Positions 10,701 to 18,400 of a stretch of DNA of 53,598 nucleotides are shown here, piece after piece; the first letter of the stretch is position 1; each line of letters begins with the position of its first letter. The notes beneath the pieces are model-generated. The model ran no database searches. It saw nothing but the letters and a program-made list of their open reading frames with translations, and was not told where the DNA came from. The position numbers were made by a program, and so were the translations under genes. This stretch comes from JAVWHX01 sp036639875 (GTDB taxonomy: Bacteria; Bacillota_I; Bacilli_A; Erysipelotrichales; Coprobacillaceae), in the NCBI GenBank assembly GCA_036639875.1, contig JAVWHX010000006.1, forward strand, positions 1-53,598, written 5' to 3'.

Positions 10701-12627
10701 TTTCTTCATCTTGACTTTTATATTCTATTTTTTTTCCTGGAATGTATTGATCTTTAGCATCCATTGCAAAGCCTTTTATAGAAGTTTGCTTTTTTTCAAC
10801 TAACTCAACACTTGTTTGATCTACTGTAACTTTTTCTAAAATGTTTTCATTACTGAAAGAGACAACTTTTGGATTACCGATAGTTACAGAAGTATCTCCA
10901 TCATAAGATTTATAAGTAGCTGCTAAATCTGAAGGTCTCATAAAAGTAAAGTCTTGATCGATATTATCACTTTGAAGTTTATCAATTGCTTCTTTTACAT
11001 GCTTTGTTGGATCCTCAGACCAACGCCCATCTCCAACACAAATGACTGTAAATGTTGGTTTGTTTTCGTCTTTACTACTTGAAATTCTTTTGAGAGCTTT
11101 ATAAATGTTTTCAGTTTTTGCATTACCTTGTGTTGCTCCTGACATAGTTGTAAAAGTAATATTACTGCTATCAATCTTACCCCACTCTATGTCATTACCA
11201 TCTGTCTGCCCTTGATATCCTTTAATGAGTAAATATGGATCAATTGCTTTTGTTAAATCATTAATATATGCATCTTCATTAAAATAGTTAATAGTACGGA
11301 ACATTCCATTTGCTTTATTTACATAATCAATATAGCGATTCTTAAATGTATTTGCACCCTCTTCATTTCTAGGGCTACCACCATTGTTCATGCTTGCAAC
11401 ATATTCATAGAAAGAATTATAGTCATTTTCTGAGTAGAATTTTAACAATGTTGGAAATAAATCAATTAAATGTGGATTATAAGACCATCCAATTGGGACT
11501 TCTCCTCTACTTTCTGCGTTAATAATATGTTCGTACATAAAGTTAGTTGGAAATCCCATTGAGTCACCATCAGTTGCAAAGAAAGCAACATAATTAGTGT
11601 TGTCATTTGTTTTAACTGCCTCAGGTTTTGGAGGTTCAGTTATAGCTGTTTTGTCATGTTTAAATGAACTTGTAACGGTTAGGTTTGGAACATACATAAT
11701 CGCAAAATAATATCCACTATCAGATATACATGAAATTCCTTTTCCTTCATCAACTGGTAATCCTAACACAGCAGTACCTGGTGCATAATTCTTAGGGACT
11801 AAAAATTCTTGCAATTTTGCAAGTTCATCTGCGTCATTACCATTAAGACAAAAAACGAAAACTTGACTAGAAATATAATAATCATACATTATAGGGAATT
11901 GATCTTCCATACCACCACCAAATGCAGTGAATGTATGTTGGGCAGCAAATGTTTTATTGCATTTTTCAAAATAGTTCTTATATGCCCATTCAAACGAATC
12001 GATATTACTAGAAAATCCTCTTGTATTTGCTTTTACTTCAAATGAGTAACCTTCGTTTTCGATATATTCCTCAATACCACTTGATACCAATATAGAATCT
12101 TCTACACCAGCAGCTGTAACACCAGCCATAATTGCCCCATCAATAATTTTCCCAGAAAGTTGAGGGACTTGAATAGAACCTTTTATATCATTGTTATATG
12201 TATCTAATAAATAACTAAGAACTGGATATTTTTTACCATAGTCTAAAGATGGATATATCTTCTCAACTGGTATTAATCCTTTTTCAAGATATGATTCATC
12301 AGCAGCAAATGGCTTCCAATCATGTTCTTGAGGTGTATGTGTTAAATAAATCTTCGTTGTACTCTCACGATTAACAATACCTTGAATAGAGGTAATAGCC
12401 ATATATGCTTCTTTAGCTTCCCCATCTTTATTTTTTAAGTCATGAGATAAATCTAAGACAATTACCTTCTCTGCCTCCTTCGTTTTAGGTAAATAAGAAC
12501 TTTCTTCTGCTGAAATGTTGTTTACTGGAATAAGTCCAATAATAAGCAGAAGGGAACAAAAAATAGAAAATATCTTTTTATAATTTTTGTCTATTTTTTG
12601 TTTTAAAACCTTTTTAATTTTCTTCAT
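7720..12627 (-). CDS. Surface-anchored GxGYxYP-type putative glycosidase with BIG2 and FIVAR repeats
   Basis: 1635 residues. The start is set by AAAGGAGGA 10 bases upstream. A signal peptide (about 1-40) leads into a roughly 560-residue N-terminal region with GIVNRE...IYL near residue 85 and NYVAFFATDGDSMGF near 350. These match the N- and C-terminal halves of the GxGYxYP family, which Pfam calls putative glycoside hydrolases without a settled activity. Then come five Ig-like BIG2 domains (from about 600) interrupted by two copies of an unrecognised 130-residue module (about 852-979 and 1157-1289; shared features include GNA[IV][KQ]L.DE and a beta-rich pattern). Three FIVAR repeats (about 1382-1582) and a C-terminal hydrophobic segment with KRKKANK follow. 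NVITND precedes the anchor. It is divergent from the GH1 gene, with shared-type repeats at 12683-12713. Family assignment is moderate; substrate unknown. Confidence 0.7.
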   Translation of the reverse strand: MKKIKKVLKQKIDKNYKKIFSIFCSLLLIIGLIPVNNISAEESSYLPKTKEAEKVIVLDLSHDLKNKDGEAKEAYMAITSIQGIVNRESTTKIYLTHTPQEHDWKPFAADESYLEKGLIPVEKIYPSLDYGKKYPVLSYLLDTYNNDIKGSIQVPQLSGKIIDGAIMAGVTAAGVEDSILVSSGIEEYIENEGYSFEVKANTRGFSSNIDSFEWAYKNYFEKCNKTFAAQHTFTAFGGGMEDQFPIMYDYYISSQVFVFCLNGNDADELAKLQEFLVPKNYAPGTAVLGLPVDEGKGISCISDSGYYFAIMYVPNLTVTSSFKHDKTAITEPPKPEAVKTNDNTNYVAFFATDGDSMGFPTNFMYEHIINAESRGEVPIGWSYNPHLIDLFPTLLKFYSENDYNSFYEYVASMNNGGSPRNEEGANTFKNRYIDYVNKANGMFRTINYFNEDAYINDLTKAIDPYLLIKGYQGQTDGNDIEWGKIDSSNITFTTMSGATQGNAKTENIYKALKRISSSKDENKPTFTVICVGDGRWSEDPTKHVKEAIDKLQSDNIDQDFTFMRPSDLAATYKSYDGDTSVTIGNPKVVSFSNENILEKVTVDQTSVELVEKKQTSIKGFAMDAKDQYIPGKKIEYKSQDEEIVTVDSNGTITAKKEGATKITVSCENKSIDISVKVSALKPSSIAVDKTIFSTAVGGVTNIKAQLYDQFGQPLDASEFKWDTEDGNIASVNNGTITGLKAGVTKVTVSYDEIQTKIQVTVLESANSISRIIIDPSGLDMYENDTYSVSVKAYDKDNHEVYGFNPQWSIEDETIASINNGYITGIKSGKTKVFATFTKDVSKSINLTVKKDDRTKLTFDSTTAGEYVENFEDIVTFEGGSFKGYGKQGTIQGNAIKLDDERYEKAFTFKNKTVLKSIKAYNPTEEVITISLVGAPDGEMIYKIDPGKTLTLKTNWYNEKTFHVIKTTNTDVAFGEFVYGEAEPIPTVLKIDQSNSQISISKDQSLDLTASLYDQNNNKINNETIEWSTDRDDIVSVNDNGSIKGIGVGSTFIYAKAKGLVASVLVYVTEGNVDRIETSPTALTCYVGDIIPLNAKVYDKDNQELHFPLKWTSQNESLVSINSKNYAKALAVGTTQIKVNILGKESIIPVFIKDHPESDKIINFTQFNENDFANGLINERVTFENDFWKVKSNVSGITGNAVQLRDEQTTEKAFNFNTPTTVKSFKVHNPTIKDIKITIKTLDGSLPPVEHTIPAGETYSIYTGYKNQTKGYAFETDYQMLIGEIIYTDTLESGFTSQDISKGIIHIDSPKLAQEKLNLPKIDGFDLSIHESSHPDIINKDGEIDALGIDTDVEVILSVTKQTKQRNTNESAQTSKIIVKVLGIPSSKVALDLTIKEVAKKDLTLYTPLTVKKLNDELSKANSALTNDSLRQREVDEIKLSLETAINDLQKKADINVLQSLLEEINKKDLSLYTPNSLKQLNITVDKAKGILKDANVSQSDVDLIVKELNEGVSKLQTKAQKNELNEIYTKLESKNLSEYTESSIQSLKDALSIAKTILDNDNATQQQVNETMSLLKSAQDKLVKKSNPPTIQPQPDDSTSSNVITNDNNHIYSSLCLFRFSLVALITLKRKKANK

Positions 12628-12682
12628 AAATTATCCTCCTTTCTCAAATTATCATATTCCTAGTAAGAAAAGACAACTAGCA

Positions 12683-12713
12683 ATTACTTGAAAAGTATAT
12701 ATAATTACTTGAG
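12683..12713 (-). promoter_or_regulatory. TTCAAGTAAT direct repeats upstream of GxGYxYP gene
   Basis: ATTACTTGAA (12683) and ATTACTTGAG (12704) are exactly 21 bp apart. Read on the minus strand they are TTCAAGTAAT-type repeats pointing toward the gene that starts at 12627. Confidence 0.6.
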
Positions 12714-12770
12714 GAGTTAAATTTCAAAGGAAAAAAATAATAAAGATGTCAAAATAGGATATTCGTCTCA

Positions 12771-12833
12771 TTCAAGTTAAAAACAAATTTTTTCAAGTAA
12801 AAACCAATTGAAAATCAAGTTAAGTACTGTAAT
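12771..12833 (+). promoter_or_regulatory. TTCAAGT direct repeats and -10 upstream of GH1 gene
   Basis: TTCAAGTTAA (CAAGT at 12773), TTCAAGTAAA (CAAGT at 12794) and ATCAAGTTAA (CAAGT at 12816) repeat with 21 and 22 bp periods. The last copy sits where a -35 box would be, ahead of TGTAATAAT at 12828. The GH1 ATG follows about 40 bp later. Confidence 0.62.
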
Positions 12834-12874
12834 AATGAAATAGGAAACAGAAAGAATATTTAAGGAGGAAATAA

Positions 12875-14224
12875 ATGATGGTTTTAAGAAAAGACTTTTT
12901 ATGGGGTGGAGCTGTTACTGCTCATCAAAGTGAAGGTGGATATACTGAAGGTGGAAAAGTACCAGCAGTTTGTGATTTAACACCAACTGGTGAGTTTTCT
13001 GATTTTAAAGATGGTATAGATACTTATCATCGTTATCAAGAAGATTTTGATTTGTTTAAAGAAATGGGATTTAATGCTTATCGTTTTTCAATTGACTGGG
13101 CAAGAATGATGAGTGATGAAAATACTTATAATGAAGCTGGGTTTGAATTTTATGATAAGTATATAGATGCTTTATTAGAAAAAGGAATGAAACCAATTCC
13201 AACGCTTTATCATTTTGAAATGCCTGTTTATTTATATGAAAAATATAATGGTTTTGCTTCTCGTAAAGTGGTTGATATTTTTGTAGAATTATGTAAAAAG
13301 ATTGTTGATAGATATGCTGATAAAGTTGAAACATGGATTATCTTTAATGAACAAAATGGTATCTTACAAAAAGGTCCTAAAATGTTCTTTGGTGCAGTCT
13401 GTCCAGAAGGATTTAATGCTCAAACATTTGATAATCAAATTATGCATAATACATTAATTGCGCATAGTTTAGTCAATGAATATATTCATGAAAAAGGTTG
13501 TAAAGTTATGGGGATGGCAACAGTTGTACAAAGTTATCCTGAAACATGTCATCCATTAGATACATTAGAAAGTATGAAAGCTCAAGCTGAAGCTTATGTA
13601 TTCTTAGATGTATTCGCTAGAGGACATTATAATTCTTATTATTATGCAAATATGAGAAATGAAGGAACAATGCCTGAAATATTAGATGGTGATTTAGAAA
13701 TTTTAAATAAAGGGAAAACTGATTCTTTATCTATTAGTTATTATATGTCTACTATTTCTCATTTTGGTGAAGAAAGTTTAACAAATGTAAATGATGTTGT
13801 GATTAAAAAGAATCCTTATTTAGAAATGTCTGAATTTGGATGGACTGTTGATCCAATTGGTTTAAGAATAACATTAAGACAATTATATGATAGATATGAA
13901 ATGCCTATTTATATTGTTGAAAATGGTTTTGGTTATGATGATCAAGTTAATGAAGATGGTGAGATTATTGATGATTACCGTATTGATTATATGAAAAAGC
14001 ATATAGAAGAAATGAAGTTAGCTATTGATGAAGGTGTTGATTGTAGAGGTTATTTATCTTGGGGACCTGTTGATATTTTAAGCAGTCGTGCTCAAATGAA
14101 GAAACGTTATGGTTTTATCTATGTGAATAGAGATAATAAAGATTTAAAAGATATGAAGAGAATGAAAAAGAAATCTTTTGAATGGTTTAAGAAAGTTATT
14201 GAAACAAATGGTGAAGTATTATAA
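12875..14224 (+). CDS. GH1 family 6-phospho-beta-glycosidase
   Basis: 449 residues, full GH1 length, no signal peptide, so cytoplasmic. Two adjacent ATGs (12875, 12878) follow AAGGAGG. The acid/base Glu159 lies in WIIFNEQNG (canonical TFNEP with Pro replaced) and the nucleophile Glu349 in IVENGFG. Near residues 400-415, SSRAQMKKRYGFIYV carries the Ser-Lys-Tyr phosphate clamp typical of 6-phospho-beta-glucosidases/galactosidases. It should therefore hydrolyse disaccharide phosphates delivered by a PTS. It is followed by the second LacI-type gene with a 63-bp gap, probably one transcript. The promoter has the cluster's TTCAAGT repeats, so its expression seems tied to the surface enzymes. Exact sugar specificity is unknown. 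Confidence 0.9.
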   Translation: MMVLRKDFLWGGAVTAHQSEGGYTEGGKVPAVCDLTPTGEFSDFKDGIDTYHRYQEDFDLFKEMGFNAYRFSIDWARMMSDENTYNEAGFEFYDKYIDALLEKGMKPIPTLYHFEMPVYLYEKYNGFASRKVVDIFVELCKKIVDRYADKVETWIIFNEQNGILQKGPKMFFGAVCPEGFNAQTFDNQIMHNTLIAHSLVNEYIHEKGCKVMGMATVVQSYPETCHPLDTLESMKAQAEAYVFLDVFARGHYNSYYYANMRNEGTMPEILDGDLEILNKGKTDSLSISYYMSTISHFGEESLTNVNDVVIKKNPYLEMSEFGWTVDPIGLRITLRQLYDRYEMPIYIVENGFGYDDQVNEDGEIIDDYRIDYMKKHIEEMKLAIDEGVDCRGYLSWGPVDILSSRAQMKKRYGFIYVNRDNKDLKDMKRMKKKSFEWFKKVIETNGEVL

Positions 14225-14287
14225 ATAAATAAGAGGGGGGATAGAGTTTCTATGCCCTTTTTTTATCAATATGAAGGAGGTGTAAAA

Positions 14288-15307
14288 GTGAAAATAAGAA
14301 TGAAAGATATTGCTGATAGACTGGGTGTTTCTATTAATGCTGTATCAATAGCTTTGAATGAAAAGCAAGGCGTTAGTGATGAGATGAGATTGGAAATATT
14401 AAAAACTGCTGATGAAATGGGATATATCAATCAGAAAAGACAATATTTATCGGTTTTTTCTAAGACGAATATATGTGTACTTATGCAAAGTTATTATGCT
14501 GACACAGGACATTTTTATTCTATTGTTTTGAAATCTATTGTTGAACAAGCAAAATTGTTTGGATATTTCTCTATTCTTAATTATTTTGAGGATAATGATT
14601 TTATTATCCCTGAATGTATTGTAGAAAGAAAAGCAGCAGGGATATTGATTGTAGGTAAGATTTCAGATATGAATTTAATGTCTTTAAAGAAATTAGGAAT
14701 ACCTATTGTTTTGGTGGATTTCACTTCATTATGTACACCGTGTGATTGCGTGTTAACACATAATCGACAAGGTGGTTATATGTTAGGTAATCATATTTTA
14801 GAAAAAGGTTATAAAAAAATTGGATTTTTTGGTGATTTAGAATATTCGTTGAGTTTTCAGGATAGATATATGGGATATAAAGAATCTCTTTTACAGAATA
14901 AAGTTGTTGATAAAGATAATATTGATGATTATATTCATGAATACTCATTTTTAAAAGGAATTGAAAAGTATATACTAGCTAATGATATTAAAGAGATTAT
15001 TCAAATATTAACTAGTAAACCACTCCCGGAAGTTCTTCTATGTGCTAATGATTCAAATGCTTTTGCTGTTATATTGGCATTAACCCAAATGGGGTATAAG
15101 ATACCTGATCAAATTGGAGTTGTTGGTTTTGATGATACACCGTTATGTGAGAAGGCTATTCCACAGATTACAACAGTACAAGTACAAAAAGAATTAATGG
15201 GACAAGTTGCTGTTTCCAATTTAATTGATAGAATTCATAGAAATGATAATACACCTATGACATTATTACTAAGTGTGAAAATTGTCGAAAGGACATCTTT
15301 AAGATAA
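14288..15307 (+). CDS. LacI-family transcriptional regulator (second)
   Basis: About 339 residues from GTG 14288, which stands 6 bases after GAAGGAGGTG and gives the usual short N-terminus before the HTH (MKDIADRLGVSINAVSIALN). An upstream in-frame ATG at 14252 would add a non-conserved MPFFYQYEGG leader made from the ribosome site itself. The rest is a sugar-binding effector domain ending in GVVGFDDTPLC and the ITTVQVQKELMG region typical of the family. It is downstream of the GH1 gene and upstream of the PL8 lyase gene, and paralogous to the regulator at 6180-7187. It probably senses a breakdown product of the same glycan. Confidence 0.88.
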   Translation: MKIRMKDIADRLGVSINAVSIALNEKQGVSDEMRLEILKTADEMGYINQKRQYLSVFSKTNICVLMQSYYADTGHFYSIVLKSIVEQAKLFGYFSILNYFEDNDFIIPECIVERKAAGILIVGKISDMNLMSLKKLGIPIVLVDFTSLCTPCDCVLTHNRQGGYMLGNHILEKGYKKIGFFGDLEYSLSFQDRYMGYKESLLQNKVVDKDNIDDYIHEYSFLKGIEKYILANDIKEIIQILTSKPLPEVLLCANDSNAFAVILALTQMGYKIPDQIGVVGFDDTPLCEKAIPQITTVQVQKELMGQVAVSNLIDRIHRNDNTPMTLLLSVKIVERTSLR

Positions 15308-15333
15308 AGAACTTTAAAAAAAAGTTCTTTTTT
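15305..15333 (+). terminator. Terminator after GH1-LacI transcript
   Basis: AAAGAACTTT (15305-15314) and AAAGTTCTTT (15320-15329) form a hairpin followed by a run of T. Confidence 0.85.
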
Positions 15334-15340
15334 TCATATA

Positions 15341-15397
15341 TTCAAGTAAATGAATGTTGATATTCAAGTGTATGTGGATGAAAATGAAAGTGTAAGG
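15341..15397 (+). promoter_or_regulatory. TTCAAGT direct repeats upstream of PL8 lyase gene
   Basis: ATTCAAGTAAA (CAAGT at 15342), ATTCAAGTGTA (15365) and a weaker GAAAGTGTAA (15387) are spaced 23 and 22 bp. They occupy the short gap between the preceding terminator and the lyase gene. Confidence 0.55.
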
Positions 15398-15423
15398 TAA
15401 GCGATTACAAGGAAGGGGAAGGA

Positions 15424-18400
15424 ATGAAAATGAAGAGGTTAGTGAAAAGAATAAGTTTAATAACATTATCTTTATTAATGATGTTTGGTATGATTACGAC
15501 TCAGAATGTAAGAGTGAATGCTGCTACAACTGGGCAGGATGCTATCAATATTATCAAACAAAGATTAAAAGATTACTTTTTAGAGTTAGATACAATTGAT
15601 GATGGGTCAAAAGTAGAAACTTGTTATGTGAGTAAAGCAAGTGATTATTTAGCTCTTATTAAGGAAGATGGGTCTTTTGGCGATGTTGATTATAACGCTC
15701 ATAACAATGCAGCTAATGGGAGTGCTTGGTCACCTTATTTAGCAATTGATAGATTACAAGCTATTGCGATTGCTTATAATAAGGAAGGAAATGCTTTATA
15801 TCACAAGGATGAGGCAAAAGATGGCGTTGATAAAGCATTAAAGTATTGGGTTACACAAGGAAGTCGTACAGACAAACCAGGAGGACCTTATTCTTTGAAT
15901 TGGTGGGAAAATGAGGTTGGTGTTCAATTACGTTTTTCAAGAATTGGTTTGTTTATGGAAGGTGTAATTAGTGCTGAAGGTTTTAAAGTTATTACTGATA
16001 AGTTAATAGAAAAAACACCTGTTAAAGAAGGAACAGGGCAAAATAATCTATGGTTTGATCAAAATCATGTCTATTATGCATTGATTACAAATAATCCTAC
16101 AAAATTAAAAGAGATGATTACAAACTATTTGAATCACTGTTTAGCCATTCAAAAGGATGACAATACAAAGGAAGCAGTACAAGTTGATAATAGTTTTTAT
16201 ATGCATGGTAAACAATTCTATTCAAATGGATATGGAATGTCTATGTTTAGAGATATGAGTTTTTGGATTTATATGTTAAGGGATACAGAATTTTCAATTA
16301 GCCAAGAAGTTGTTGATAGAATGGCTGATTATATGTTAGAGGGAACAAGATGGACGATTCGAGGAGATCTTCAAGAACTTTATTTGGGATATCGTCCTTA
16401 TAAGTATAGTGTGGATTATAAGAATTATGCTGAAGAATATATTGAACCTTTAAAACGTATGAAAGCTGTAGATAGTACACATGCTGCTGATTACCAAAAA
16501 GTTTTAGATAACATTTTAGGTAATACAAAAGACAATGGTAGAGATGGAAACTACTATATGTGGCGTTCAGGATATGCTTCTCATATGAGAAAAAATTATG
16601 GTGTTAATATTAAAATGGATTCAAGTGAATTAAAAGGTGGAGAATGGCGAGGAAGTTGGCCAAATGGGAACAATAAAGGTCAATTAATCTATTGGACTTC
16701 TGCAGCAGCTTCAACGATTGCTGTAGATGGTGATGAATATACACCAGTATATCCAGTTTTTAACTGGAAACACACTCCTGGAACAACTGCACCTAATGCA
16801 TTAAGTGGTAGATATACTATGGAAAATGGTGAATTATTTAATATTGGTGTGACAAATGGTAACTATGGGGCAACAGCTTATAAGTTTGATAAGATGAGTA
16901 CTCAAGGTCAAAAAGGTTATTTCTTCTTTGATGATGAATTTGTTGCTTTAGGAACAAATATTAAATCAACAAATGGAACAGCTATTCATACAACTTTAAA
17001 TCAAAGTAAAGCAAGTGAAGTGAAAGTTAATGGACAAGCAGTTGGAGATACAACAGGAACAAAGTATACTGCTAAGACAATCTATAATGATGATATTGGT
17101 TATGTATTCTTGAATGATACAGAAGTCAATGTATCAAATACTTTACAAAAAGATGTTCCTAGTTTATGGCCAGATGATATGAAAAAAGCAGCACCATCAG
17201 TCTTTACTGCATGGATTGATCATGGGGTGAAACCAACAGATGCTTCTTATTCATATGTTGTTGTACCAGGAAAAACATCTTCACAAGTTGAACAATATTC
17301 AAAGAATATTCCAATTGCTGTTGTCGCAAACAACAAAGATGTACAAGCTGTGAGACATGATGGTTTAAAGCAAACACAAATTAATTTCTATAGCGCAGGT
17401 GAATTGGAATATAAACCTGGATATAAAGTATCAGTTAATGAACCATGTAGTTTAATTATTGATGAATCTGGACAAACAAGAGTTATTACAGTGGCTGTAA
17501 GAGATCAAGATGCTGGTAAAGAAATGGATATCAACCTTTCATACAATGGTCAAACAACTAAAACACAACTTGTGACAAAAGGAACTCCTTATGCTGGTCA
17601 ATCAATAACAGTAAATGAAGGAGAAAGTTTTAAAAATAAAGCAAGTAGTTATACAGAAGGTCATGCACCTACGAATGTTGTAGATGGGAATAAAAATTCT
17701 TATTGGGAAAGTCAAACAAATGGAAATGAATGGTTATCTACATATGTAGATAGTAATGCCTTGGTTAAAAATGTAAAGATTACATGGGGTAATAACTATG
17801 CGACTAAGTATGATGTTTATGTTTCAAAAGATGGAGTAAACTATTCAAAAGTAAAATCAATTACAGATGGTACAGGTGGAGAATCTGTTATTGAATTAAA
17901 TGGTATCTATCAGTATGTTAAAGTAGATATGTTGGGAAGTAACAATGCAAATTATCAAATTAAAGAAATAGAATTTGAAAAGTATCAAAACTTATCTAGA
18001 AATCAACCAGTAACAGCAAGTTCAGAAAATATAACAGAAGATTCTAAAGTAGGACCAATAAAACATATGACAGATGGTAATATGTCTACAAGATGGAAAT
18101 CAAAAACAAATTCAAATGATGAGTGGGTTATTATTGATTTAGAAAAATATTCAAAAATGAGTAATGTGTCTATTAAGTGGGAAACGGCATGTTCATCAAA
18201 CTATGAAATATGGGTATCTCAAGATGCAAAACGTTGGCAAAAAGTAAAAGGAAATCTTGTACCAAATCAATCATTAAATGATTCAATAGAATTAACTAAT
18301 GCTTATGGTAGATATATAAAGGTACATTCAACAGCAACCAAAACATTAAAATGGGGTATTAGTATTTTTGAAATAGATGTTTATGGTGAAGAAGCAATAG

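Noticed and set aside
14252..14287. Upstream ATG for the second LacI gene
   Set aside because: The extra residues are encoded by the ribosome site region and are absent from the family; GTG 14288 has ideal spacing.
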